Assembly (NCBI GenBank): GCA_019119615.1
Contig: DWWQ01000035.1
Location: forward strand, 1-64,000
Reading direction: 5' to 3'
DNA from: Candidatus Alistipes stercoravium
GTDB taxonomy: Bacteria; Bacteroidota; Bacteroidia; Bacteroidales; Rikenellaceae
DNA: 64,000 bases
The position numbers and the translations under genes are program-made. Of this stretch, positions 47,605 through 56,203 are shown one piece after another (position 1 is the stretch's first letter; each line of letters begins with the position of its first letter). The notes under the pieces are model-generated. The model saw only the letters and a list, made by a program, of their open reading frames with translations. It was not told the origin of the DNA and did no database searches.

Positions 47605-47925
47605 TTACTTCTTCGCGGCGTCTGCGGCCTTCGGTTCGGCCTTCACCTTGAGCGAGGCAAGACCCTTGACGATATGCGCATCGTCGTTCTTCGCGGCATC
47701 GTACACCACCGTAACCTCCTTCTTCGGAAGATCGACCCGAACGTCCTTGATACCCTTGCCGAGCACCGGGACGTTGTTCATAATCTTCTGGACACAGTGG
47801 TCGCAGTCGATGTCGGTAACGAAAACCGTCGTTACGGTCTTCTTCTCCTTCTTCGCAGGCTCCGTGGCCGCGAATGCCCCGAGGCTCCATACAAGCGCGA
47901 GGCATACGAGCAAAATCTTTTTCAT
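47605..47925 (-). CDS. Exported heavy-metal-associated (HMA) domain protein
   Basis: 106 residues from MKKILLVC. Signal peptide cleaved near AFAA; the mature part is one HMA ferredoxin-like domain with TVFVTDIDCDHCVQKIMNNV, where C41-x2-C44 binds a soft metal ion such as Cu(I) or Zn(II). Being periplasmic, it would ferry or buffer metal. It is last in an operon with a TonB receptor, a Fur regulator and a Cys/His-rich protein. The frame extends 12 codons further upstream, overlapping the receptor stop, but lacks a signal there. Confidence 0.9.
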   Translation of the reverse strand: MKKILLVCLALVWSLGAFAATEPAKKEKKTVTTVFVTDIDCDHCVQKIMNNVPVLGKGIKDVRVDLPKKEVTVVYDAAKNDDAHIVKGLASLKVKAEPKAADAAKK

Positions 47926-47957
47926 GGCTTTATCGTGTGTATGTTTTTCAAATCCGG

Positions 47958-50300
47958 TCAATAGAGGTTGAAGCGCAGGCCGGCGTAGAACTTGCGGCCC
48001 ATGAGCGGTCCCCAGACATTCATCGAGTTAAACTTGTAGTCGTAGGGGTTCTGTGCATGGAGAATCGGGTCCTCCTGGCGGTAGTCGGCGATGTTCTCGC
48101 AACCGACATAGATGTCGAACTTGCCCACCTTGCGGCTCACCTGCGCATAGAACATCGGATAGCGCGGCGAATAATAGCTGTCGGCCAGGTCGCCCGTCTG
48201 CGTCGGGATGCGCGAAGGGCCGTTCAGCTGGGCCGTGGCATCGAAGGTCCAGCGACGGAACTTCGTGGCGTACTGTATGTTGAGCAGCGTCTTGTACCGG
48301 CTCACCAGCGGCCGCTCGACCCGCGCCGTACGTCCGTCGGGACGGTCGATCGTCATCTCGCTGTCCGTATAGCGGAACGTCGCGAAGATGTCGAGCCGCT
48401 CGACGGGCGTCCACGAGAAGTCGATCTGATAGGTATCCGTCCAGGAGCGGCCCGTACTGCCGTAGACCCGGATCGTCTCGGGATCGTACTCCTGATCGAC
48501 CACCACCGAGTTATAGAACTGCGTACGGAAATAGTCGAAGCTCAATGTCGCATCGCCCGGATTCACCAATCCGAAGGTCTGCGTCAGGCTGCCGCCCACG
48601 GTCAGGGCCTTCTCCAGTCGGTTCAGGGCATCGAGCTCCGGAATAATCAGCGCACGGCCCGTGGCGAGCATGCCGATGTTGTCCGTAATGACATCCGTGG
48701 AGCGGTAGCCCAGACCCGCCGAGGCGCGCAATGTCGTCGAGGAGGTGATGTTCCACTTCACATGGCCGCGCGGCGTGAGGAAGAAACGGTCGTAGAAGGC
48801 GTTGTAGTCGCCACGCAGGCCGGCGACAACAGACAGCCGGTCCTTCACGGCATAGGTGTATTCGGCATAGGCACCCACCTCCTGCTCGTCGCGGTCGAGA
48901 TCGTAGGAGCGGCTGCTGTCGAGCCACGGCGTATCGTTGCCCAGCGACTCGCGGAAGTAGTCCAGATGAGCCTGCACACCCAGGTTGAACGACGACCGGT
49001 AGGTGAAGTAGTGGTTATACATCAGATTGAGCGACACGGAGTTCTGGTTGCCTTCATAGGTATTCAGACCGAAGTAGGCGCTCTCGTCGAAGTGGTCGAA
49101 GTCGGCGACAAAGGCCAGGTTCGACCGCATCTCGTCCTGCTCGTCGGCATCGTAGACCGAAGGACCGACGGGCATGCCCAGCTTGAAGTAGCCGTTGGCG
49201 TTGCGGTTGCGGATATGCGAACCGTAGAGCGGCATCGCCGTGCCGGTTTGGGTCCAGTCCCAGTCCTCGGCCATCGCCTCGCGCATGGCCGACGTGTTGC
49301 GGTAGTCGAGCATGCCGCCCAGACGGCTCTCCTGCACGAACTTCCAGCCCCAGCGGATCTGCGTGCCGTTGTCGGCCGCATAGAGCCACTTGTTCGCCAC
49401 GTTGAACTGCGTCGAGAGCGGCAGGTCGCGGAAGCCGTCATCGTTGTGGTCCATCTTCCGCACGTCGGTATCGCCCGAACCGTGCAGCAGCAGGATGCTC
49501 GTGAGCTTGCCGTCCTTCGAAACGGGGAAAGCCGTCGTGATGTTGGCCTCGGGGCGCAGCTCATCGTCGAGGTAGAGGTTCACGAAGAGCCGCTCGGAGT
49601 CGGTGGGTTTGCGGTGTTCGAGGTTGATCTGTCCCGTGATGGCCTCGTGGCCCGCCGTAACGGAGGCGACGCCCTTCGAGACCTGGATCGAGTTGAGCCA
49701 CATGCCCGGCGTATAGCTCAAACCGTAGGGAGCGCTCAAGCCCCGCATGATCGGGCGGTTCTCGTCGAGGATCTGCGTATAGGTTCCCGCCAGCCCCAGC
49801 ATCTTGATCTGACGGGCGCCCGAGATGGCATCGCTGTAACCCACCGTAACGGAGGCCGAGTTCTCGAACGACTCGGCCAGGTTGCAGCAGGCCATCTTGC
49901 AGAGACCCGCAAAGGAGATCATCTCCCCCTTGACGATGCCGTCCTGCTTGACGAAGTTGCCGCTCAAGGCCCCCTCGACAACGACCCCTTCGAGCTCGAC
50001 CCCTTCGGCACGGAGCGTAAACTCCGCACGCGAAGCCGCTGCGTCGAGGCGCAGCGTATCGTTCACATAACCCAGGTAAGAGGCGACCAGGCGGTCGTAG
50101 CCCTTCACGCGGTGCAGCAGGAAGGTCCCCTCGGCATCGGTGGAGGCGCCGACGGTCGTGCCGGCCCAGTAGACCGAGGCGCCGACCAACGGCCGGTTGT
50201 CGGCATCGCGCACCACGCCGCGCAGGTCCTGCGCACGGAGCGCGGAGGCAGATACCGACATAAAGAACAAAAGAATAGTGTATAAAACGTTTCGTTTCAT
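47958..50300 (-). CDS. TonB-dependent receptor, probably metal- or metallophore-related
   Basis: 780 residues. Signal peptide, then a carboxypeptidase-like domain about 25-105 (DLRGVVRDADNRPLVGASVY), plug about 115-240, and a barrel ending KFYAGLRFNLY. The plug carries the cysteine-containing motif LCKMACCNLAESFENSASV, typical of a Bacteroidota receptor group linked with HMA and Fur genes. Preceded by a Fur-family gene and followed by the HMA gene, so import of a transition metal or a metal complex is the most economical reading. No SusD is present. Substrate unproven. Confidence 0.9.
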   Translation of the reverse strand: MKRNVLYTILLFFMSVSASALRAQDLRGVVRDADNRPLVGASVYWAGTTVGASTDAEGTFLLHRVKGYDRLVASYLGYVNDTLRLDAAASRAEFTLRAEGVELEGVVVEGALSGNFVKQDGIVKGEMISFAGLCKMACCNLAESFENSASVTVGYSDAISGARQIKMLGLAGTYTQILDENRPIMRGLSAPYGLSYTPGMWLNSIQVSKGVASVTAGHEAITGQINLEHRKPTDSERLFVNLYLDDELRPEANITTAFPVSKDGKLTSILLLHGSGDTDVRKMDHNDDGFRDLPLSTQFNVANKWLYAADNGTQIRWGWKFVQESRLGGMLDYRNTSAMREAMAEDWDWTQTGTAMPLYGSHIRNRNANGYFKLGMPVGPSVYDADEQDEMRSNLAFVADFDHFDESAYFGLNTYEGNQNSVSLNLMYNHYFTYRSSFNLGVQAHLDYFRESLGNDTPWLDSSRSYDLDRDEQEVGAYAEYTYAVKDRLSVVAGLRGDYNAFYDRFFLTPRGHVKWNITSSTTLRASAGLGYRSTDVITDNIGMLATGRALIIPELDALNRLEKALTVGGSLTQTFGLVNPGDATLSFDYFRTQFYNSVVVDQEYDPETIRVYGSTGRSWTDTYQIDFSWTPVERLDIFATFRYTDSEMTIDRPDGRTARVERPLVSRYKTLLNIQYATKFRRWTFDATAQLNGPSRIPTQTGDLADSYYSPRYPMFYAQVSRKVGKFDIYVGCENIADYRQEDPILHAQNPYDYKFNSMNVWGPLMGRKFYAGLRFNLY

Positions 50301-50380
50301 GAATCTTGCATTTTATTTACCGGAGGCAAAGGTAGCGGAAAAGAGCTGCAACCGGGTTGCAAAGTCTCTCCGGGAGCGGG

Positions 50381-50821
50381 TTACCTCCGCTGCTTTTCCC
50401 TGCACGTCGGGCAGAGTCCCTTGAGCAGGTAGTCGATCTGACGGACCTCGTAACCGGCCGGATAGGCGATAACCGGAATCTGCGTATGGTCCAGGCAGAG
50501 CGTCCGACCGCAGGCCTCGCAATGGAAATGGCAGTGGAGTTCGTCGATCCGGCAGGCATGGTCGTTGTGGCAGACGCAGTACTTGGCCGAACCGCTGCCG
50601 TCTTCGATCAAATGCAGCAGATGGCGGCGGGTAAAGAGCGTCAGCGTGCGGAAGATCGACGAGCGGTCGATCGCATCGGTCGCCTCCTCCAGATCGGCAA
50701 GGCTGAACGTGTCGCTGAAGCGCTCCATGGCGTCCAAAACAAGCATGCGCACCGCCGTGGGGCGGATGCCGTGGTGCCGGAGCACCTCTTCACAATGTCG
50801 GGAATCCATCATGCGGGTCAA
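50381..50821 (-). CDS. Fur-family metal-dependent regulator
   Basis: 146 residues. Winged helix about 15-75 (HHGIRPTAVRMLVLDAM, IDRSSIFRTLTLFTRR) and the dimerisation/metal part about 80-146 with DELHCHFHCEACGRTLCLD and GLCPTCREK: two CxxC pairs form the structural zinc site, and the HxH/C region senses metal. It represses metal-uptake genes when the metal is plentiful. It is the second gene of the four-gene metal operon and probably autoregulates it. Whether it is Fur, Zur or another type cannot be told from sequence alone. Confidence 0.92.
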   Translation of the reverse strand: MTRMMDSRHCEEVLRHHGIRPTAVRMLVLDAMERFSDTFSLADLEEATDAIDRSSIFRTLTLFTRRHLLHLIEDGSGSAKYCVCHNDHACRIDELHCHFHCEACGRTLCLDHTQIPVIAYPAGYEVRQIDYLLKGLCPTCREKQRR

Positions 50822-50930
50822 TTCATCCGGCGTCGAATGACGGTCGGAGATGATAAATCGGTGAAAGGGAAACGGGAAGCCGTTTCACACATGGGCATGC
50901 CGGCCTCTTTCCGAAAGCCGGCCGCAAAAA

Positions 50931-51344
50931 TCAACCCCGCACGGGAGGTGCCCGGAATCCCGGAGACGAAACCGCGGGATCGGAGGCAAGAGGTACATGC
51001 CGTTCGACGAATGCCTGTTTGCCGGAAAGAAACGGGATCAGGGCGGTGCCGTCCGCAAAGAGGGCCGGCGGCAGGTCGGTTACGGCGCATCGCAGGAACT
51101 TGCCGATGCCGTCGGACAGGACGAGGTAAAGTTCGATCTCCGTAGAGTGGTGATCCGAGCAGCAGGGAGCCATCAGGCGGGGTTCGTGATCCCCTGAAGC
51201 GGCGCATCCATGGCGGGTGCAGAACAGTTCCGAATGGTCGTGCGACGAGAGGCATTCGCAGGAAAGCGAAGCAACGGGCGCCCCGACCGCCATCAGCAGA
51301 TAGACGGCGAAGAGCAGCAGGGCTATGAATCGACGGGTTCTCAT
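50931..51344 (-). CDS. Exported Cys/His-rich protein, HYC_CC_PP-like family
   Basis: 137 residues with signal peptide MRTRRFIALLLFAVYLLMAV. The mature part is dense in Cys and His (SCECLSSHDHSELFCTRHGC, APCCSDHHSTEIELYL) and ends ...FRAPPVRG, matching a Bacteroidota family named for conserved HYC, CC and PP motifs that accompanies TonB receptors and metal genes. It probably binds the metal imported by the operon. A -7 element lies 10 nt before the ATG at 51344; the frame extends further upstream but the promoter excludes that. Confidence 0.62.
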   Translation of the reverse strand: MRTRRFIALLLFAVYLLMAVGAPVASLSCECLSSHDHSELFCTRHGCAASGDHEPRLMAPCCSDHHSTEIELYLVLSDGIGKFLRCAVTDLPPALFADGTALIPFLSGKQAFVERHVPLASDPAVSSPGFRAPPVRG

Positions 51345-51354
51345 CGCGACAGGG

Positions 51355-51362
51355 CAAATGTA
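51355..51362 (-). promoter_or_regulatory. -7 element of the metal operon
   Basis: TACATTTG on the minus strand with a leader of only about 10 nt. It is back-to-back with the recQ promoter, whose -7 is 30 bp away, so the -33 regions overlap. Confidence 0.6.
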
Positions 51363-51392
51363 GGAATTTTTCCCCAAACACGCAATTTTTCC

Positions 51393-51400
51393 TACCTTTG
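51393..51400 (+). promoter_or_regulatory. -7 element of recQ
   Basis: TACCTTTG with only TATC between it and the recQ ATG, implying a leaderless mRNA. Confidence 0.65.
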
Positions 51401-51404
51401 TATC

Positions 51405-53402
51405 ATGGAACCGCGCGATGAGAGGATTTACGAGGCGCTGCGCCGCTGGTGGGGGTTCACCTCCTTCCGGCCCGTGCAGGAGGAGATCATACGCGCCGCG
51501 ATGGCCGGACGCGACACCCTCGCGCTGATGCCTACCGGAGGCGGCAAGTCGCTGACCTACCAGGTTCCCACGATGGCCCGCGAGGGGCTGTGCATCGTCA
51601 TCACCCCGCTCATCGCCCTGATGAAGGACCAGGTGGACCGGCTCCGCGCCCGAGGCATTCCGGCCGTGTCGATCCACTCGGGGCTCTCGCCCCGGCAGAT
51701 CGACATCGCGCTGGACAACTGCGTCTACGGCGACGTGAAGTTCCTCTATGTCGCGCCCGAGCGCCTCGCCACGGAGGCCTTCCGGCTGCGGGTCGTGCGG
51801 ATGAACGTCTCGCTGCTGGCCGTGGACGAGGCGCACTGCATCTCGCAGTGGGGATACGACTTCCGCCCCTCGTACCTGCGTATCGCCGAACTGCGCGAAC
51901 GCCTCCCGGGTGTGCCCGTACTGGCGCTCACGGCCTCGGCCACGGAACTCGTGGCAGAAGACATCATGCGCCATCTGAAGTTTGCCGAGCCCCATATCCT
52001 GCGCAGCAGCTTCGCGCGGCCCAACCTCTCATACAGCGTGCGCCACACGGACGACAAGAACGGGCAGCTGCTCCGCATCGCACGCAACGTCCCCGGATCG
52101 GGCATCGTCTACATGCGCACGCGGGAGGGTACCGAACAGATCGCCGACCTGCTCCGTCAGGAGGGGATTCCGGCCACGGCCTACCACGGCGGGCTGGGGT
52201 ATGCCGAACGGTCGCTCCGCCAGGAGGAGTGGTTGCAGGGGAAAGTGCGCGTCATGGTGGCAACCAACGCCTTCGGCATGGGCATCGACAAGCCCGACGT
52301 GCGGTTCGTCGTCCACTACGCCATGTGCGACTCGCTCGAAAGCTACTATCAGGAGGCAGGACGTGCCGGGCGCGACGGACGACGCGCCTACGCCCTGCTG
52401 CTCGTCGCCGCGGACGACCGCGACCGCATCGTCCGGCGCTTCGAGAAGGAGTTTCCGCCGCTCGAGCAGATCAAGGAGATATACGACCGCGTCTGCTCCT
52501 ACCTCAACATCGGTATCGGCGACGGCGGAGGAGGCTCGTACCTGTTCAACATCCACGAATTCTGCGCCCGCGAACATCTCTATTCGGGTACGGTAGCCGG
52601 AGCCCTCAAGCTCCTGCAACAGAACGGCTACCTCACGCTCACCGACGCCCAGGACAACCCGGCCCGCATCCTCTTCTGCGTCAGCCGCGACGAACTGTAC
52701 CGGCTCCGTGTCAGGCGCGACGACCTTGACCCGCTCATCCGCACGATCCTGCGCCTCTACAACGGCGTATTCACTGAATTCCGCCCCATCGACGAAGGCG
52801 AGCTGGCTGCCTGGAGCGGATACACACCCGAGCGGGTGCGCGAACTTCTGAAACTGCTCTGGCAGCTGCGTGTCATCCGCTACATTCCCTCGAACCGATC
52901 GCCCATTCTCTTCATGAATGAGGAGCGGCTGCCCCGTAAGGACCTCTACATCGCCCCCGAAACCTACCACCATCGGCAGCAGCTTATGCGCGAGCGTTTC
53001 GACCACATGATTGCCTATGCCATGAACGGGGAACGGTGCCGCAGCGAGGTGCTCGAAACCTACTTCGGATGCGCGGAAACAGCCCCGTGCGGGGTCTGCG
53101 ACATCTGTCTGGCCCGAAAAAAGGCGGCACGCGCCGCCACGCAGGACAACGGGGCATCCGGAACGGCCGGGGAACCGGAACGGGAACGGGAAGCCGGCGT
53201 CGATCCGCTCGAAGCACGGATTCTCGAACGGCTCGGCGAAGGAGCTGCCGATCCGCGGGAAATTGCGGCGGAGATATCCTGCCGGCCCGAACGGTATGCG
53301 GAAGCCATTCGCCGGCTGCTCGGTGCAGGGACGGTGCGGATGACCCCCGAAGGGCAGCTCGAACGTACGGGAACGGACTCTCCGGATGCGGATGTAAAAT
53401 AG
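51405..53402 (+). CDS. recQ: RecQ-family ATP-dependent DNA helicase
   Basis: 665 residues. The protein begins EPRDERIYEALRRWWGF, matching RecQ N-termini. Helicase motifs: TLALMPTGGGKS (Walker A), DEAHCISQWGYDFRPSY (motif II and aromatic loop), ALTASAT (III), GRAGRDGR (VI). The RQC zinc domain follows about 375-520. The C-terminal part has a further cysteine set CFGCAETAPCGVCDICLARKK near 560 and a terminal winged segment. It unwinds 3'-5' and acts in recombination repair. The -7 element sits 4 nt before the ATG, so the mRNA starts essentially at the start codon. Confidence 0.95.
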   Translation: MEPRDERIYEALRRWWGFTSFRPVQEEIIRAAMAGRDTLALMPTGGGKSLTYQVPTMAREGLCIVITPLIALMKDQVDRLRARGIPAVSIHSGLSPRQIDIALDNCVYGDVKFLYVAPERLATEAFRLRVVRMNVSLLAVDEAHCISQWGYDFRPSYLRIAELRERLPGVPVLALTASATELVAEDIMRHLKFAEPHILRSSFARPNLSYSVRHTDDKNGQLLRIARNVPGSGIVYMRTREGTEQIADLLRQEGIPATAYHGGLGYAERSLRQEEWLQGKVRVMVATNAFGMGIDKPDVRFVVHYAMCDSLESYYQEAGRAGRDGRRAYALLLVAADDRDRIVRRFEKEFPPLEQIKEIYDRVCSYLNIGIGDGGGGSYLFNIHEFCAREHLYSGTVAGALKLLQQNGYLTLTDAQDNPARILFCVSRDELYRLRVRRDDLDPLIRTILRLYNGVFTEFRPIDEGELAAWSGYTPERVRELLKLLWQLRVIRYIPSNRSPILFMNEERLPRKDLYIAPETYHHRQQLMRERFDHMIAYAMNGERCRSEVLETYFGCAETAPCGVCDICLARKKAARAATQDNGASGTAGEPEREREAGVDPLEARILERLGEGAADPREIAAEISCRPERYAEAIRRLLGAGTVRMTPEGQLERTGTDSPDADVK

Positions 53403-53436
53403 GAGGCCGATCGGCGGCAGATCGGAAAATTATTCC

Positions 53437-53444
53437 TAAATTTG
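53437..53444 (+). promoter_or_regulatory. -7 element of the 3'-5' exonuclease gene
   Basis: TAAATTTG, 16 nt before the ATG at 53461. Confidence 0.5.
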
Positions 53445-53460
53445 CAGGAACATCCGTCGA

Positions 53461-54069
53461 ATGACTACCGTAAACAACTTCATAGACAAGATCAGCAACG
53501 AGCAGACCGCGCTGCTCCCGGCCATCGAGTTCCGGGGCGAGATCCGCATCGTGGACCAGGAGCGCGACATCGCTGCCGCGTGCAAGCATCTCGCAGCACA
53601 GCCTCTGCTGGGTTTCGACACCGAGACCCGGCCCTCGTTCCGGCAGGGCGTAACGTTCCGCGTATCACTGCTGCAGCTCTCCACGCGGGAGGTCTGCTAC
53701 CTTTTCCGACTCAACCGCATACCGCTCGACAAGGCGATCCTGAAGATCCTCGAGGACCGCAAGATCCTCAAAATCGGGGCCGACGTGGCCGGCGACCTGC
53801 GCTCGCTGCGCCAGATCCGCCACTTCCGCGACGGCGGATTCGTCGATCTGCAGACTATCGCCCCCGAATGGGGCATCGAGGAGAAGAGCCTCCGCAAACT
53901 CTCGGCCATCGTCCTCGGACAACGCGTCTCGAAGGCCCAGCGGCTCAGCAACTGGGAGGCCGCGACCCTCACCGACAAACAACAGCTCTACGCAGCCACC
54001 GATGCCTGGGTCTGCACCCGCATCTACGACCGGCTGCTGCGCGTACCCAAAAAACCGATTCGCAAATGA
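53461..54069 (+). CDS. 3'-5' exonuclease, DEDDy (RNase D-like) domain
   Basis: 202 residues, essentially one exonuclease domain. The DEDD carboxylates lie in LLGFDTETRPSF (first Asp-x-Glu), the VGADVAGDL region, and the final YAATDAWVCTRIYDRL with the YxxxD motif of the DEDDy subgroup. It digests single-stranded DNA or RNA 3' ends. It follows recQ and overlaps the methyltransferase gene by 4 nt (ATGA), so it is translationally coupled to that gene. Confidence 0.92.
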   Translation: MTTVNNFIDKISNEQTALLPAIEFRGEIRIVDQERDIAAACKHLAAQPLLGFDTETRPSFRQGVTFRVSLLQLSTREVCYLFRLNRIPLDKAILKILEDRKILKIGADVAGDLRSLRQIRHFRDGGFVDLQTIAPEWGIEEKSLRKLSAIVLGQRVSKAQRLSNWEAATLTDKQQLYAATDAWVCTRIYDRLLRVPKKPIRK

Positions 54070-55265
54070 TACCTCAAGTCTTTCTGCGCCGCGGCAAGGA
54101 GGAGTCGCTCCTGCGCCGGCATCCGTGGATCTTCTCCGGAGCCATCGACTACATCAAGGCCGAGGAGGAGTCCGAAATCGCCGAAGGCGCTCTGGTCGAG
54201 GTTTACGACCACAAGGGAGAGTTCATCGCCCAGGGGCACTACCAAATCGGCTCGATCGCCGTGCGGGTGCTCTCGTTCGAACGCGGGGAGATCGACCAGG
54301 CGTGGTGGAACCGCCGCATCGCCGTGGCGCACGACGTGCGCCGCGTCCTCGGCCTGACGGAGAACCCCGCAACGACCTGCTACCGTCTCGTGCATGGCGA
54401 GGGGGATTCGCTCCCGGGACTCGTGGTGGACATCTACGGCACGACGGCCGTCCTGCAGTGCCACTCGGTGGGCATGTACCGCTCGCGGCAGATGATCGCC
54501 GAGGCGATCCGCACGACGTACACCGGCCGCATCGAGGCCATCTACGACAAGTCGTCGCAGACGCTCCCCTTCAAGGCCAACCTCTGCGCCGTGGACGGAT
54601 ACCTCTGGGGCGCCTCGGATCACACCTCGCAGATCGTATTGGAAAACGGCGAGAAGTTCTGGGTAAACTGGGAGCAGGGACAGAAGACCGGCTTCTTCCT
54701 CGACCAGCGCGAAAACCGAGAACTGGTCAAGCGCTACGCAAAGGGGCGCACCGTCCTCAACACCTTCTGCTACACGGGAGGCTTCTCGGTCTACGCCCTT
54801 GCGGGAGGAGCCCGCGAGGTCTGCTCGGTGGACTCCTCGGAGCGCGCCGTGGCGCTGGCTACGGAGAACATGTGGCTGAACTTCGGCGAAGGGGCACCCC
54901 ACACGGAGGTGGCAGCCGACGCCGTGGAGTACCTGCGCGACATCGGCGACCGCTACGACCTGATCATCCTCGACCCGCCGGCATTCGCCAAGCACCACAA
55001 GGTGCTCGGTAACGCCATGCAGGGATACAAGCGGCTCAACGCCCGCGCGCTGTCGCAGATCCGCCCCGGAGGCATCCTCTTCACCTTCTCCTGCTCGCAG
55101 GCCGTGTCGAAGGATCTGTTCCGCACGACGGTCTTCTCGGCGGCGGCGATCGCCGGACGCAAGGTCCGCATCCTCCATCAGCTCACGCAGCCGGCCGACC
55201 ATCCGATCAACATCTACCACCCCGAAGGAGAGTATCTCAAGGGACTGGTGCTCTATGTCGAATAA
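54066..55265 (+). CDS. rRNA large-subunit methyltransferase, RlmI-like
   Basis: 399 residues from MIPQVFLRR. N-terminal PUA domain about 5-90 (LRRHPWIFSGAIDYI), then the class I methyltransferase domain with FCYTGGFSVYAL (SAM loop), VDSSERAVALATENM and LIILDPPAFAKH. RlmI methylates a cytosine of 23S rRNA, using SAM. The start overlaps the exonuclease stop, and the stop is 18 bp before the esterase gene, so the three may form one unit. Confidence 0.92.
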   Translation: MIPQVFLRRGKEESLLRRHPWIFSGAIDYIKAEEESEIAEGALVEVYDHKGEFIAQGHYQIGSIAVRVLSFERGEIDQAWWNRRIAVAHDVRRVLGLTENPATTCYRLVHGEGDSLPGLVVDIYGTTAVLQCHSVGMYRSRQMIAEAIRTTYTGRIEAIYDKSSQTLPFKANLCAVDGYLWGASDHTSQIVLENGEKFWVNWEQGQKTGFFLDQRENRELVKRYAKGRTVLNTFCYTGGFSVYALAGGAREVCSVDSSERAVALATENMWLNFGEGAPHTEVAADAVEYLRDIGDRYDLIILDPPAFAKHHKVLGNAMQGYKRLNARALSQIRPGGILFTFSCSQAVSKDLFRTTVFSAAAIAGRKVRILHQLTQPADHPINIYHPEGEYLKGLVLYVE

Positions 55266-55283
55266 ACCAAACACCGCAAAACC

Positions 55284-56126
55284 ATGAAACGACTGCTGAC
55301 CACCCTGCTGCTCGCCGCGGCGGCCTGTACCGTCTCGGCCCAGGGACGTATCGAGACCTTCACGATCCAAAGCGACATCCTCGGATGCGAGAAGAGCTGC
55401 TCGGTCTATCTGCCCGAGGGCTATGACAACTCGACGAACGACTATCCCGTGCTCTATCTGCTGCACGGCGCCAGCGGATACCACGGCGACTGGGCCGAGA
55501 AGGGCAATATGGCCCGCATCACCGACGAAGCGATCGCCGCAGGCATGGCCCTGCCGATGATCGTCGTGATGCCCGACGCCTCGGGTACGGGCCCCAACTA
55601 CACGGGCGAACACATGGGCTATTTCAACGTCCCGGGCTGGGATTACGAACGCTTCTTTTTCGAGGAGTTCATGCCGGCCGTGGAGAAAAACTACCGCATC
55701 CGCGGCGACAAGCGCCACCGCGCCATCTCGGGACTCTCGATGGGCGGCGGCGGCACGGCCGTATACGCCCTGCGCCATCCGGAGCTCTTCTCGTCGGCCT
55801 GCCCGATGAGCGGACTGCTCGAATCATACGGAGATCCCGACGAAAACGACTTCCGCCGCTCGGTGGCCGCCAACTCGCCCGTGGAGATGGTCCGCGCCCT
55901 CACTCCGGAGCAGGCCGCCGCACAGCGCACCGTACGCTGGTGGGTCGATTGCGGAGACGACGACTTCCTGGTCATGGGCAACATCCGCTTCTTCGAGGCC
56001 ATGCGCGAGAAGGGGATTCCCCTGCAGTACCGCATGCGCGACGGAGGCCACACCTGGCGTTACTGGCAGACGGTCCTCGACGACGTGCTCACCTTCGTAT
56101 CGATCGGATTCGCCAAAGATGAGTAA
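55284..56126 (+). CDS. Exported esterase of the alpha/beta-hydrolase fold (putative esterase family)
   Basis: 280 residues. Signal peptide MKRLLTTLLLAAAACTVSAQ. The fold is shown by PVLYLLHGASGYHGDW (oxyanion region) and the nucleophile elbow GLSMGGGGTA; the acid and histidine are probably in VDCGDDDFLV and DGGHTWRYW. Such enzymes (PF00756-like) cleave acyl esters or act as feruloyl/acetylxylan esterases; no carbohydrate-binding part is present. Substrate unknown. A strong terminator follows. Confidence 0.87.
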   Translation: MKRLLTTLLLAAAACTVSAQGRIETFTIQSDILGCEKSCSVYLPEGYDNSTNDYPVLYLLHGASGYHGDWAEKGNMARITDEAIAAGMALPMIVVMPDASGTGPNYTGEHMGYFNVPGWDYERFFFEEFMPAVEKNYRIRGDKRHRAISGLSMGGGGTAVYALRHPELFSSACPMSGLLESYGDPDENDFRRSVAANSPVEMVRALTPEQAAAQRTVRWWVDCGDDDFLVMGNIRFFEAMREKGIPLQYRMRDGGHTWRYWQTVLDDVLTFVSIGFAKDE

Positions 56127-56146
56127 CCGGCAGCCTTTCTGCAACG

Positions 56147-56183
56147 AAAAGCGCCGCTCTTTTTACAAGAGCGGCGCTTTTTT
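56147..56183. terminator. Bidirectional terminator between the esterase gene and yidC
   Basis: AAAAGCGCCGCTC and GAGCGGCGCTTTT stem with a TTTTTACAA loop, between convergent genes. Confidence 0.9.
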
Positions 56184-56203
56184 CAGGCCTTCCGGGCAAG
56201 GCG

